NCBI RefSeq assembly: GCF_003865095.1
Contig: NZ_BHYK01000006.1
Coordinates: 1 to 64,000, forward strand
Source of the DNA: Clostridium tagluense
GTDB lineage: Bacteria > Bacillota > Clostridia > Clostridiales > Clostridiaceae
DNA length: 64,000 bases
Reading direction: 5' to 3'
In this document: positions 16,952 to 27,128 of the stretch, one piece after another
Layout of the letters: every line of letters starts with the position of its first letter
How positions within the stretch are numbered: position 1 is the stretch's first letter
Program-made: the position numbers and the translations under genes
The notes under the pieces: model-generated
What the model saw: the letters and a program-made list of their open reading frames with translations, nothing else
Databases searched by the model: none
Told to the model about the DNA's origin: nothing

Positions 16952-18130
16952 CTACTCATATGCTAATGCATCTATTGGATTTAAATTTGCTGCTTTGTTG
17001 GCTGGATACATTCCAAAAACCACTCCAATTAAAAGTGAAATACCAAAGGAAAGTAAAATCCAAGTAATCGAATATACTTCTGGAACGATTTTAAGACCAC
17101 CTATAACAAATTTTATGGTACACACACCCACAATTATTCCCATAATACCGCCTAGTCCAGTAACCACTAAGGCCTCAATTAAAAATTGGGTTAATATGTT
17201 TCTTTTTTTTGCTCCAATGGCCTTTCTAACTCCTATTTCTCTGGTTCTTTCCGTTACTGAAACCAACATGATATTCATTATTCCTATTCCACCTACTACA
17301 AGGGATATACTTGCTATACCTGCAAGAACTACTGTAAGAGTTGATGTAATTGAATTAAGTGAAGATAGAACCGCTGCCATATTTGTAACCCTAAATGCAC
17401 TATCGCTTTTATAAATCTTAGTTAAAAATGTAGTTAAAATTGTAACAGATTTATTTACACTATCAGCACTAGTTGCTTGCGCTGAAAAACTTTTAATAAC
17501 AGCTGATTTACTAAGCTTCGTTGCAACACTTATTGGTATAATTACTCTATCATCTGTGGAGGAATCCACTCCATCTGCGGTTTGTGTAAGGACTCCAACA
17601 ACCTTAAACTGCTGTCCCGATATTTTCATAATCTTCCCAATGGGGCTTTGACCTTTAAAGATATCATTAGCAACAGCAGTTCCAATAACTGCTATCTTTT
17701 GATTATAATCAATATCTAATTGAATCAAAAATCTACCCTCTTGTACTGTAGTACTATTAATGTCTGCATACTCAGGACTTGTACCTAGGAGTGAAGTATC
17801 TCTGCTTAAATTTTCTACTTTTACTGTAGATTTACTAGTAGCCTGAGGAGCAATATTCGCAATTATACCACTATTGTCACTTTGAAATTTTTTTAGCTCA
17901 GCATAAGTAACATTTCTATTACTACCCCTTCCCGTTATATTTATATTTATTAAATTTGAGCCAAGACCAGAAAGTGAATTTGTTATACTAGCGGTACTTC
18001 CCTGTGCAACACCTACAGCAATAATTACTGACCCTACACCAATAATAACTCCAAGCATTGTAAGGAAGGACCTTACCTTATTTGAGACTATACTCTTTAT
18101 AGCCATTTTATAAGCTTGAATAAATTTCAC
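16952..18130 (-). CDS. MacB-type ABC permease (FtsX fold)
   Basis: The 392-residue protein has a membrane helix at about 20-42, a large extracytoplasmic MacB-PCD domain (about 45-260), then three helices and the C-terminal motif ending [17 protein letters not shown]. The cytoplasmic [17 protein letters not shown] motif is the typical FtsX-like loop. MacB permeases do not move substrate through the membrane but drive an adaptor by mechanotransmission. It starts at GTG 18130, overlapping the ATPase stop by one base, in the order adaptor-ATPase-permease. The SLH protein gene follows. The set probably exports a peptide, lipid or antibiotic; the substrate is unknown. Confidence 0.9.
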   Translation of the reverse strand: MKFIQAYKMAIKSIVSNKVRSFLTMLGVIIGVGSVIIAVGVAQGSTASITNSLSGLGSNLININITGRGSNRNVTYAELKKFQSDNSGIIANIAPQATSKSTVKVENLSRDTSLLGTSPEYADINSTTVQEGRFLIQLDIDYNQKIAVIGTAVANDIFKGQSPIGKIMKISGQQFKVVGVLTQTADGVDSSTDDRVIIPISVATKLSKSAVIKSFSAQATSADSVNKSVTILTTFLTKIYKSDSAFRVTNMAAVLSSLNSITSTLTVVLAGIASISLVVGGIGIMNIMLVSVTERTREIGVRKAIGAKKRNILTQFLIEALVVTGLGGIMGIIVGVCTIKFVIGGLKIVPEVYSITWILLSFGISLLIGVVFGMYPANKAANLNPIDALAYE

Positions 18131-18807
18131 TATACCATCTCCTTGTCCTCAGTGATTTCACCATCTGAAATTCTTATAATGCGCTTTGCCTCTGCAGCAA
18201 GATTATTATCATGAGTTATTAGAATGATTGTATTTCCATTAGAATTAAGCTCTTTCAAAATGCCCATTACTTCTATTCCTGTTTTGCTGTCAAGGGCCCC
18301 AGTAGGCTCGTCTGCAAGCAGTACTGGTGGTTTTGTTACTAATGCCCTAGCAATAGCTACCCTTTGCTGTTGACCTCCTGAAAGTTCACTAGGCCTATGG
18401 TGCATTCTTTCTTTTAGACTAACTGTGGCTAATGCTTCCATTGCTCTTTTTTTAGCCTCCTTATTGTGAACTCCCTGGTATATAAGTGGAAGCTCAACAT
18501 TTTCTAAAGCTGAAAGCTTGGGAAGTAAATTAAATTTTTGAAATATAAAACCAATTTTAAAATTTCTTATTTCTGCTAGTCTGTCATCCTTTAACTTACT
18601 CACTTCTTCACCATCTAATTTATAACTTCCAAAGGTTGGCACATCTAAGCATCCCAGCATATTCATAAGAGTAGATTTTCCTGAACCGGAAGGTCCAACT
18701 ATGGCAACAAATTCATGTAAACTTATATGCAAGTTTATTTTGTTTAATGCAGTTACTCTATTTTCTCCCATTGTATAAATCTTGGACATATCAGTTATTT
18801 GAATCAT
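18130..18807 (-). CDS. MacB/LolD-type ABC transporter ATPase
   Basis: The 225-residue ATPase has Walker [10 protein letters not shown] (about 38-46), signature LSGGQQQR (about 141-148), Walker [13 protein letters not shown] and the switch ITHD. The [21 protein letters not shown] segment marks the LolD/MacB class. It sits between the adaptor and permease genes with one-base overlaps on both sides, so the three are translated as a unit. Confidence 0.93.
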   Translation of the reverse strand: MIQITDMSKIYTMGENRVTALNKINLHISLHEFVAIVGPSGSGKSTLMNMLGCLDVPTFGSYKLDGEEVSKLKDDRLAEIRNFKIGFIFQKFNLLPKLSALENVELPLIYQGVHNKEAKKRAMEALATVSLKERMHHRPSELSGGQQQRVAIARALVTKPPVLLADEPTGALDSKTGIEVMGILKELNSNGNTIILITHDNNLAAEAKRIIRISDGEITEDKEMV

Positions 18808-20630
18808 TAAAATCCACCCCCAGGTGCTCTGCCGCCACCCATGCCACCTGATGCAGTTGAAGTACTCTTAGTTGTAGATGCAGCCTTAGTTTCTGGCAAA
18901 ATAATCACATCTCCCTCCTTTAACCCACTTGTAATTTCTATAGAGGTATCAGTATTAAGTCCTACTTGGACCTCAGTTTGTGCTGAACCATCGTAATAAT
19001 TTTGCTTTTTACTTGCAGCAGTATTTGTCTTAGCTTTGGATTTACCACTAAAACTACCTGAGGTGCTACCTCCCGCTATTTTAGTACTTACCGTAGCCTC
19101 ACTCTTACTATTTCCTTTATCAGTTGTAGTCGTTGTTGCTGCCTGCCTAGCTGCTCCACCCATAGTTGATCTTCCACCTGATTTAGACCCAGCTCCTTTA
19201 ATGTATATAAAGCTTTTTCCACTAATTGTAGTTATAGCTTCTATAGGTACATACAAAATATTATCTTTATTAGATACTTCTATTTCACCATTGGCATTCA
19301 TTCCACCCTTAAGCTTATCTAAGTTATCATTAACTTTAACAGTTACTATAAAAGTGGTTACTCCCCCTTCTGAAGTTCCAGTTACCGCAATTTTTGAAAC
19401 CTCTCCCGTAACAGGAGTTTTTGAAGTGGCTGGCAGTGCATCTACAGTAATCTTTGTCTTCTGACCAACTTTAAGTTTAGCTATATCTAGTTCATCTACA
19501 GGTATATCAAACTCCATTTTTGTTGGATTTGAAACATCTGAAAGCTCATCTCCCGCTTTAATAGTATCGCCAACTTTATTACTAATTTTTGTTACTACTC
19601 CATTAATAGGAGCGATTATTTTATAATTATCAAGCTGTTTTGTGTTTAAATTCATCTCATTCTTAGCATTTTCTAATTGTAAATCTGAGTTTTGTTTAGC
19701 TCTAGTAATATCATCATTTTTCATAGTTATAAGAACTTGTCCTGTATCAACCTTTTGGTTTTGCTTAACTGAAATACTTTCCACCGTTCCACCAGTTAAA
19801 CTTACAACAGTCTGTTTTTTTATATAATTAAGTGCTGCGGTGCCAGTGCTTGATACCATCCCCTTTGAAGTTTGAATATCAGCACTTGCAGTCATTCCTG
19901 AAATAACAGCACCTGGATTGTTAATTTGAACTTCCACTGTATATAACTGTCCCCCTACAGCGGTTGCAGTTTGTTGATTACTTATGTATGTGACACTTCC
20001 AGTTACAGACTGCATTAATGATGTTAAGTACACCTTAGCAGATTGTCCAAGGCTTATTTGACCAATAGCTGATGAATTATAGGTTAACAATACTTTAAGC
20101 TTTGTGGTATCAGCTATAGTAAAAACAGTACCACCCTTTGCAACTGTATCGCCTTGACTTACTACAATATCACTAACAAGGCCAGTAAAAGGAGCTTTAA
20201 TGGATAGATTATTTACTGCATCATCACTAGAACCCGCAGATATTTGATTTTGCTTAAAACTATTGGATTTTGTATTACTTGAAGTCTGTGCATCAGTATC
20301 ATCTAGTTCATATATAATATCCCCAGCTTTTACTGTATCCCCTTCTTTATAATTAACCTTTGTAACTGTGGCACCAATTTTGGAATAAATTTTGCTTGAG
20401 TTTGTAAAGTAAATAGGGCCTGATCCTGACACTAGTACCTTCAGATTTCCTTTTTTTGCAATAGTGGTATTTTGCTCTACTAGGGTCTTTGAAGTAAAAA
20501 ATTTATTCTGCACAAAACTACTTTTAAATATTGCAACAAAGGCTACAACTACAACCACACCAATAACTACCCTTTTAATAGTTAATTTTGAAATACCATC
20601 CTTAAACTTTGCCTTAAAATCAAATTTCAA
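18807..20630 (-). CDS. MacA-type adaptor protein with Gly/Ser/Thr-rich insert
   Basis: The 607-residue protein has a membrane anchor near 18-38, a lipoyl domain split around a shortened hairpin, beta-barrel segments and a membrane-proximal domain. A low-complexity insert rich in Gly, Ser, Thr and Lys (about 475-560) interrupts the last domain, and the C-terminus is Gly-rich (GGMGGGRAPGGGF). The start is TTG at 20630 after GGAGGGTG. It is a paralogue of the adaptor at 1057-2601, sharing the same start context and many motifs. It forms the first gene of the MacAB-like operon, 41 bases after the regulator gene, so the two-component genes and the exporter may be one transcript. Confidence 0.9.
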   Translation of the reverse strand: MKFDFKAKFKDGISKLTIKRVVIGVVVVVAFVAIFKSSFVQNKFFTSKTLVEQNTTIAKKGNLKVLVSGSGPIYFTNSSKIYSKIGATVTKVNYKEGDTVKAGDIIYELDDTDAQTSSNTKSNSFKQNQISAGSSDDAVNNLSIKAPFTGLVSDIVVSQGDTVAKGGTVFTIADTTKLKVLLTYNSSAIGQISLGQSAKVYLTSLMQSVTGSVTYISNQQTATAVGGQLYTVEVQINNPGAVISGMTASADIQTSKGMVSSTGTAALNYIKKQTVVSLTGGTVESISVKQNQKVDTGQVLITMKNDDITRAKQNSDLQLENAKNEMNLNTKQLDNYKIIAPINGVVTKISNKVGDTIKAGDELSDVSNPTKMEFDIPVDELDIAKLKVGQKTKITVDALPATSKTPVTGEVSKIAVTGTSEGGVTTFIVTVKVNDNLDKLKGGMNANGEIEVSNKDNILYVPIEAITTISGKSFIYIKGAGSKSGGRSTMGGAARQAATTTTTDKGNSKSEATVSTKIAGGSTSGSFSGKSKAKTNTAASKKQNYYDGSAQTEVQVGLNTDTSIEITSGLKEGDVIILPETKAASTTKSTSTASGGMGGGRAPGGGF

Positions 20631-20670
20631 TATTTTTCACCCTCCATTCATCTTCATTATATATTTAACA

Positions 20671-22020
20671 TCAATTTATATGATATTTTTGCATCCTATA
20701 AATCAATGCAGATCTTGTAATCCCTAAAAGCCCAGCTGCCTTGCTCTGATTTTGTCCACTTAATTTCAGAGCTTTTAAAATCAACTCTTTTTCTACAGCT
20801 TCTAAATTTATACCTTCCTCTGGAAAATAAATGATTGGATCTTTAATATTTTTTCTTTGACCAATTATTTCCATAGGAAGACTGTTTAAACTAAGTATTT
20901 TTTCCTCACTTAAGATTACAATTCTTTCTACCACATTTTCAAGTTCGCGTATGTTGCCAGGCCAATGATAACTTTTAAGAAACTTAATGGCTTCAGGTGT
21001 TATTTTAGATATTTTTTCCACCGTATCATATTTTTTTATAAAATAATTTACTAAATCTATAATATCCTCTTTTCGGTGTCTTAAAGGTGGTAATTCAAGG
21101 GGTAACACATTTAATCTGTAATATAAATCTTTTCTAAAGGTTCCTTCTTCAATAGCCTCAGTTAAGCTCTTATTTGAAGTAGCAATAATTCTAACATTAA
21201 TCTTAATATTGCTATTACTACCAACTCTTTGAAACTCTTTTTCCTCAATTAGTCTAAGTATCTTTGCTTGAACACTTAAGCTCATGTCTCCTACTTCCTC
21301 CAGAAAAATTGTTCCATTATCTGCCAACTCAAATTTTCCAAGAGTTCTTTCTATAGCTCCCATAGAATTGATTTTCTCGCTTCCAAACAATTCACTTTCA
21401 ATTGATCTTTCATTCTCATTACTGCAGTTATAAACTACAAAAGCATAATTTTCTCTGCTACTTTTATGATGTATTCTTTTTGCAAGTAATTTTTTCCCAG
21501 TACCATTTTCACCAGTTATAAGCACTGTAGCTGAGGTTTCTGCCACCTGAGCAATAGAATTAAAAACTAAATTTACTCTTTCATTTTTACTTAAAAATCT
21601 GACGTCATCAATTTCCTTTATAACTTTACTTCTCAGATAAAACAGTTCTCCTCTAAGCCTGGCCATTTCCATAGCCTTTTCAGCTTGAAGCAATAGCTCA
21701 TCCACATCAAAAGGTTTTGTAATATAATCAAAAGCTCCTCGTTTCATGCACTCTATGGCTGTATCTATGCTTCCGTGAGCTGTAATAATGATAACAGCTA
21801 TGTGCTGTTGTATTTTTTTTAATTTTAATAGTAAGTCCATTCCATCTGTATCTGGAAGTCGTAAGTCTAAAAATATCAAATCATAACTTTGCCTTTGAAT
21901 TTCTAAAAGTCCCGCTTTCCCAGAAAGACATAGTGAAACCTGGTTATTAGTGGGTTCAAAGGCTTTTTTAATGACCCAACCTACGTATTCTTCATCATCT
22001 ATTACCAAAATCTTACCCAA
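20671..22020 (-). CDS. NtrC-family response regulator lacking the GAFTGA motif
   Basis: The protein has a receiver domain with phosphoacceptor Asp in LIFLD-LRLPD and Lys in TKPFD, an AAA+ domain with Walker A GENGTGKK and Walker B IFLEEV, and a C-terminal Fis-type helix-turn-helix (NQSKAAGLLGITRSAL). Enhancer-binding proteins contact sigma-54 through GAFTGA after ESELFGHEK. Here the segment reads ESELFGSEKINSMGAIE, so the loop is altered and the Phe-Thr pair lost. Members with such changes (TyrR, HupR types) can act without sigma-54. The start is probably TTG at 22020 with GGTGA five bases upstream; GTG at 22029 is the alternative. It overlaps the kinase gene and probably controls the exporter and surface genes downstream. 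Confidence 0.88.
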   Translation of the reverse strand: MGKILVIDDEEYVGWVIKKAFEPTNNQVSLCLSGKAGLLEIQRQSYDLIFLDLRLPDTDGMDLLLKLKKIQQHIAVIIITAHGSIDTAIECMKRGAFDYITKPFDVDELLLQAEKAMEMARLRGELFYLRSKVIKEIDDVRFLSKNERVNLVFNSIAQVAETSATVLITGENGTGKKLLAKRIHHKSSRENYAFVVYNCSNENERSIESELFGSEKINSMGAIERTLGKFELADNGTIFLEEVGDMSLSVQAKILRLIEEKEFQRVGSNSNIKINVRIIATSNKSLTEAIEEGTFRKDLYYRLNVLPLELPPLRHRKEDIIDLVNYFIKKYDTVEKISKITPEAIKFLKSYHWPGNIRELENVVERIVILSEEKILSLNSLPMEIIGQRKNIKDPIIYFPEEGINLEAVEKELILKALKLSGQNQSKAAGLLGITRSALIYRMQKYHIN

Positions 22021-23524
22021 CAGTATCACCTTCCTTATTACTAATTGGCAATTCTACAACAAAATTTGACCCTTCTCCTTTTTTACTGGTAACTTTTATA
22101 TATCCGCCATGCATTTCAATTATGCCGTTACTTATTGCAAGTCCGAGTCCTGTTCCCCTTGGCTTAGTGGTATAATAGGGATTAAATATGTTTTTGATTT
22201 CCACTTCATCCATACCTACTCCTGTATCTTCAAAATAGGTTCTTACCCATTTATCATCCTTTTCAGTTCTTATACTTAGAGTTTTTATACCTAGCGTCCC
22301 CACCTCTTCCATAGCCTCACAAGCATTTAAAATCATATTAACAAAAACCTGTTTGATTTTATCACAATCCATTAAAAGCTCAGGCATTTGTTCTTCTAAT
22401 TCTAGATTAAGACTTACATGCTTTTCTCCAATATATTTATTAGTGAAGGACAAAACTCCTTTTATCAAAAAATTAACGTTAAGTTTCATCATTACCTGTT
22501 TTGATGGTCTTGCGTAATCTAGAAGTTCTTGGATAACGTTATTTTCTCTATCTGATTGTTCCTTAACTATTCTTACATACTCCTCTAAGCCCTCTACATT
22601 TTTAAAGTTCTTTTCCATAAGCTGAACAGTTCCTCTTATTATACTTAGTGGATTCCTTATTTCATGTGCTACTCCTGATATCATTTGTCCTAGGGACGCA
22701 AGCTTTTCTGACCTTTTTAGCTGTTCTTCTAACTCTTCTTTCTTTTCAAGGGAACTGGCCATAATATTAATGGATTTTGCAACCTTACCTATATCTCCAT
22801 CCATGGGTTCAATCCTATAGGAGAGGTCACTTGTCATAAGCTCCAACCCTCTTCCAATTTTATAAATATTTTTATTTGAATTATTTACTATTATTATCAT
22901 TAAAATCAATCCTACTATTAGCCCTATGGGACCAAAGATGCCCACGTATGCCAGTATTGGTCTCTCATAACGAAATTCAGGTGGAATAGCTGTAGCAGCC
23001 CAGGTTACAGCAGTAACTTCAGAATTATATTTTATGGCATGAAAACACATTAAAATTTCTCTGTTTTTATAGTTTATATATTGAACTTTATCCTTTTTCG
23101 TTCCTAGTACTTCATCTAAACTTTGAAAAAATTCACTTCCCGGTTGGTCCTCCGGTAATTTCATAGCATTGTTATGTATATTCCCAAATGTATATGTCTT
23201 TTTATATTTTGGTAGATAAATTCCTAGGCTTGTCTCTCTTACCGTTCTAGAAAAAGATTTAAGCTTTGAAGCTAATTCTTCTCCCTCTTTCGATGTATTG
23301 TCGCTATTTTGATTTAATTTATATAACTGCTCCTTATTCATACTTTCATCTATGTATAACAATAAATTGCTTTGCCTATCCTCTTGCATGGTCCTAAATA
23401 CTTTTGAAGCTTTAGATGGAAACATAATACTCCAAGTTAATACCCCTGCCGGAACCATTAGCACTATTAATAATATTAGTATTATTTGAAACCTTAAGCC
23501 TTTATTTAAAATCCATTTCAGCAT
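22013..23524 (-). CDS. Membrane sensor histidine kinase
   Basis: From ATG at 23524 the product is about 503 residues; GTG at 23536 is an alternative. Two membrane helices (about 10-33 and 192-213) flank an extracytoplasmic sensor of roughly 155 residues. A HAMP-like linker, the HisKA box GVAHEIRNPLSIIRG with its phosphorylated His, and an HATPase domain follow (N box NMILNACEAMEEV, G boxes DTGVGMDE and GTGLGLAISNG). It belongs to the NtrB/AtoS-like kinases that pair with NtrC-type regulators, and it overlaps the regulator gene. The stimulus is not evident. Confidence 0.9.
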   Translation of the reverse strand: MLKWILNKGLRFQIILILLIVLMVPAGVLTWSIMFPSKASKVFRTMQEDRQSNLLLYIDESMNKEQLYKLNQNSDNTSKEGEELASKLKSFSRTVRETSLGIYLPKYKKTYTFGNIHNNAMKLPEDQPGSEFFQSLDEVLGTKKDKVQYINYKNREILMCFHAIKYNSEVTAVTWAATAIPPEFRYERPILAYVGIFGPIGLIVGLILMIIIVNNSNKNIYKIGRGLELMTSDLSYRIEPMDGDIGKVAKSINIMASSLEKKEELEEQLKRSEKLASLGQMISGVAHEIRNPLSIIRGTVQLMEKNFKNVEGLEEYVRIVKEQSDRENNVIQELLDYARPSKQVMMKLNVNFLIKGVLSFTNKYIGEKHVSLNLELEEQMPELLMDCDKIKQVFVNMILNACEAMEEVGTLGIKTLSIRTEKDDKWVRTYFEDTGVGMDEVEIKNIFNPYYTTKPRGTGLGLAISNGIIEMHGGYIKVTSKKGEGSNFVVELPISNKEGDTVG

Positions 23525-23637
23525 GCTTATCCCCACTTTTTATTAACATTGTGTTTAAAATTGTCTGTTTTTAAACTTTTTCTACCATTTTATGTTATTT
23601 TTTTTATTTTTATAATATGTAATACATTATATAACGA

Positions 23638-23684
23638 AAAAATGTACGAAAGCAAACAATGACTGTTTGTTTTCATACATTTTT
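23638..23684. terminator. Long hairpin terminator after the 987-residue surface protein
   Basis: The arms 23638-23658 and 23664-23684 pair over 21 bases with a few mismatches around a five-base loop, with T-runs on both strands. It separates the surface-protein gene from the kinase gene. A similar hairpin occurs at 63552-63590. Confidence 0.75.
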
Positions 23685-23755
23685 TTAAATAGAATATATC
23701 ACTAAGCAAAACATCTATCTATGGCGCAATAGGGGCTTTGCTAGCGTATTTTTAC

Positions 23756-23785
23756 CATATTTACCCAGGGGCCTGACCCCTTTTA
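23756..23785 (-). repeat. GGGTCAGGCCCC-type repeat touching a stop codon
   Basis: One copy (CATATTTACCCAGGGGCCTG and onward) runs into the TAA stop of the surface-protein gene at 23783-23785. Confidence 0.8.
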
Positions 23786-26746
23786 TTTTGGTACTTCAAT
23801 TTCTATAGTATATAAATTTCCTTTATAGAAACCTGTTACAGTTGTTTTTCCAGCTTTTACTGCTGTCACAAGACCAGAAGAACTTACTGTAGCTACTTCC
23901 TCATTTGCAGAAGTCCAGGTTGTATCAGCTTGTACTTCTTTTTCAATTCCGTACTGATCTTTGCCTATTAAAATAATCTGTTTTGTTGTTTCCATTTTTC
24001 CAATTACTAATTGTACTCCTGCTACACCTATATTTTCATCCACAGTGTCTTTAATTACTACTGTTGATTTATCAACTACTAGTGCATCATCAGAGAATGT
24101 TAAATATATTGAAGATGTTTTTCCATTAGCTGTAAGGATGCTTATTGTTACAACTGCATCAGTACCACCAATACCTGTTGTAGCATCATTTGCCTTAGCT
24201 TTAACAAATATTTCCGAACCAGATTTGGTTACAGTAACTAAATCAGAATCAGCAATTACGCTAATTGCACTTGCAGGAATGTCTATTAATCCACCATTTA
24301 CTCTATAAGTTAATGCCACTGTTTGATCTTTCGTATCATCAGTTGAATTGTACACTTTATAACGATTTGCATCAAAGGCTATGGAGCTTATATTTGTGTT
24401 ATCCCCAATAGTTACATTTACAGTTAGTTTTACATTAGCGTCAGCCACTGCTTTTAAAACTATTGTATCAGTTCCTGTTTTTTTACCAGTGTATGTTATA
24501 TACATCTTTTTAGCTATTGCATCAAAGGAAACTGCCGCAGTAACTTTTGTATCATCTGTTGCCATTGCTGTTACCATTGTAGGATCAGTTATAACTTTTG
24601 AATATTGGTCAAGTAAAACTAATTCTTTTTTAACAGTAGCTCCAGGAATTACTGTAACAGCTGAATCTGCTAGAGTTATATTCTTTACTGAACTCTTAGC
24701 TTTTACAGTTACATTTAATGTATCTTTGATTACATCTGTTGCAGATATTGCCTTATTTCCAACTGTTACTGTTAATATTGTATCTGCAGTATAAGCATTT
24801 ATAGGTGCTACATTTGGAGCAAATTTCACAGCTATTCCTTGCGCCTCTATTGAAGTAGCTTCTACAACTAGCCCTCTTGCATCTCGTTTGTAATAAACAA
24901 GGCTTGCAAAACTGGAAATAGCATTTGCACCATTTTTAGTTGAAATAGACCAATCTTTAATATCAGGAGTTATTTCATCACCTTTACTATCTTTTACACT
25001 AATCACTCTATAAACAGGCTCTGTAGCATTAGCTATTATACTATCCTGTGCAACGCTATTCCCAAATTCAATTGTTTTAATTGTTGTAAGTTCTGCTAAA
25101 GCTGCTATATCATAGGTTGCAGTTGTTCCATTAACGGTTACGCGTACCACATAGTTTCCACCAGCTATGGCATTAAATCTTAAGGTTTTAACTGCCTTTG
25201 TAGTTGCTAGTTGTCCATCTTTATCTAATTTTTCCACTATTACTTTGTCAGATACTATTCCATCTTTATAAACTACAGTGGTAACATTATTGGAAGTTAC
25301 GTCTATAGCTTCACCATAAGTATTTCTTATCACTAAGTTTGCTGCTTGTTTTATATCAACTTTAAGTTTTTGTAATGTTATTGGCTCAATCTTTGTTGCG
25401 GTTGAATTTAATGTAGTTACCACATCAAATTTTGCTGATTTTATAGTACCTTCTGCATCAAATGTGGTTCCTACATATGGTGTAACTTCATAGGTCCCAA
25501 CTTTTGTTGTTTTAGCATTGATTAGTATATCATTTTTGTCAGTACCATTACCACCTCTGAGTGCAGCTGAAACTGCTATATCACTTGCACCTGTATTTAC
25601 AGTTTTTGGAGTTATGTTAAATTTAATCATATCCGCTGTTAATACAACACCATCATTTCTAGCTATTTTATTATATTTAATATTTTCATTATTAAACTGC
25701 GTAGTTGGATTTTCGGAAGTTAGCCTAAGTGCTGTAAGTTTAGCTGGTGCTACTATAACTGTATATGTAGCTTTAGCGCCATTAGCAATATTATATGCAC
25801 TTATAGTTATTGTACCTGGTTTTGTAGCTGTGAATTCTACTTTATTTAACTGTGTATCATTATCACTTTGTGATTCATTTCCAAGTACCCCATTCTCATC
25901 TATTAAGTCCATGCCTGCATCTACTACCCATCTTACTAGTGTTTTACCTTTACCTGCATCTGACATTGGGTTGTTAAATTGATTTCTTATATCAGCTGTT
26001 AAAGTTACTTTTGCATCTCCTACTACTATACTATCTACTGATGGAGTTACTTTTGCAATTGACTTAGGAACAACTGCTCCATCTTTCTCCACTATGTACA
26101 CAGAACTTATTGAAGCTAATAATTTAGCTGTTTTATCCCCTCCATCCTTATCAAATTTTTCCACTTTAATAACTACAGCGTCATTTTCAACTAATTCTTT
26201 TGCTATTGTGATTTTTGCCATATTATTCTCTGTTGCGAGTTTCACTTCTGTTGTTAAAGGCATTCCATTTACTGTGGCTGTTACTTTATAAGAAGAATCT
26301 GTTGCTATATTATAAGCTTTTCCATATTGATCTGATGCTGTTAAATATACAACATTAGATGTATTGTTGATTGCATTTGTTGCATTAGTAAATGTTGATA
26401 AATATGCTGCTTCTAGAGCACCTGATGCATCTTTATCTCCAGCATCAAATTTAATTTCTTTAGTAGCATTTTTATAAACTACTGCTGGTATAACACTTGC
26501 TTCTACTTTTAATCCACCTTCATTAGTAATCCACTTTCCGTCGAAATTTTTAATATAAACTGATCCACCTGCAACTATCGCGTTAGTTATTTCAACAATA
26601 TTCGCTTGTGTATTAGCATAAGCTAAGTCAAAAGCTTTATTACCTATTACAACCGTACCACTGGACATTGAAGCAAAAGCTGAGAAGGATGTTGATCCTG
26701 CTATCATGAGTGTAGCAAGAGCGCACCCTGTAATTTTCTTATTCAT
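23783..26746 (-). CDS. Large secreted Ig-like (BIG) surface protein
   Basis: The 987-residue protein has a signal peptide ending near FSAFAS, then a module beginning GTVVIGNKAFDLAYAN and ending ASVIPAVVYKNA (about 29-95) that is shared with the protein at 28513-30705. The rest is a chain of beta-sandwich Ig-like domains; the last (about 905-987) has the BIG_2 pattern TTWTSANEEVATVSSSGLVT with ITVT-like strands. No SLH or sortase motif is visible, so attachment probably depends on the N-terminal module or on other surface proteins. The start ATG follows GGAGGTA with a leader like that of the shorter paralogue. A role as an S-layer or matrix protein is inferred. Confidence 0.8.
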   Translation of the reverse strand: MNKKITGCALATLMIAGSTSFSAFASMSSGTVVIGNKAFDLAYANTQANIVEITNAIVAGGSVYIKNFDGKWITNEGGLKVEASVIPAVVYKNATKEIKFDAGDKDASGALEAAYLSTFTNATNAINNTSNVVYLTASDQYGKAYNIATDSSYKVTATVNGMPLTTEVKLATENNMAKITIAKELVENDAVVIKVEKFDKDGGDKTAKLLASISSVYIVEKDGAVVPKSIAKVTPSVDSIVVGDAKVTLTADIRNQFNNPMSDAGKGKTLVRWVVDAGMDLIDENGVLGNESQSDNDTQLNKVEFTATKPGTITISAYNIANGAKATYTVIVAPAKLTALRLTSENPTTQFNNENIKYNKIARNDGVVLTADMIKFNITPKTVNTGASDIAVSAALRGGNGTDKNDILINAKTTKVGTYEVTPYVGTTFDAEGTIKSAKFDVVTTLNSTATKIEPITLQKLKVDIKQAANLVIRNTYGEAIDVTSNNVTTVVYKDGIVSDKVIVEKLDKDGQLATTKAVKTLRFNAIAGGNYVVRVTVNGTTATYDIAALAELTTIKTIEFGNSVAQDSIIANATEPVYRVISVKDSKGDEITPDIKDWSISTKNGANAISSFASLVYYKRDARGLVVEATSIEAQGIAVKFAPNVAPINAYTADTILTVTVGNKAISATDVIKDTLNVTVKAKSSVKNITLADSAVTVIPGATVKKELVLLDQYSKVITDPTMVTAMATDDTKVTAAVSFDAIAKKMYITYTGKKTGTDTIVLKAVADANVKLTVNVTIGDNTNISSIAFDANRYKVYNSTDDTKDQTVALTYRVNGGLIDIPASAISVIADSDLVTVTKSGSEIFVKAKANDATTGIGGTDAVVTISILTANGKTSSIYLTFSDDALVVDKSTVVIKDTVDENIGVAGVQLVIGKMETTKQIILIGKDQYGIEKEVQADTTWTSANEEVATVSSSGLVTAVKAGKTTVTGFYKGNLYTIEIEVPK

Positions 26747-27128
26747 ATATTTATACCTCCATTGTTTTGTTTTATCTTTAATACTTTATATTAAGCTAAT
26801 CAAATATTAATTGTGATTTTATGTACTATTAAATCATCACCTATGGTGCTAAATATGGTTAAAAATTATAGTTGTTAAAATTTTACCCCTTACCCTTAAA
26901 TAACGATTAGTCCGACAATATAGTTGCACTTTTATAAATCTTATTATAATTAAACCATAAAAGGTCAATATATACATTAATTTTATAAACTTGTTTTCAT
27001 TATTATTCTAAATATCAGATAAGAGTTTGTAGAAATAAAGGGGTAATTCTCCCTGTTGAATGGATGTTTTCTGTGAAAAACTTGACATTACCTCGAATCT
27101 TGACTAAAATTTTAATGAGGTGATTTTT
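26747..27128. other. Divergent intergenic region between surface protein and lipoprotein genes
   Basis: AT-rich leader sequence for both genes. On the plus strand TTGACA at 27082-27087, a 17-base spacer and TAAAAT at 27105-27110 make a plausible promoter for the lipoprotein, but its start point would fall close to the ribosome site, giving a very short leader. I see no other structure. Confidence 0.45.

Noticed and set aside
19036-19464. Plus-strand frame of 142 codons opposite the adaptor
   Set aside because: Antisense to the Gly/Ser/Thr-rich insert of the adaptor; low complexity explains the lack of stops.
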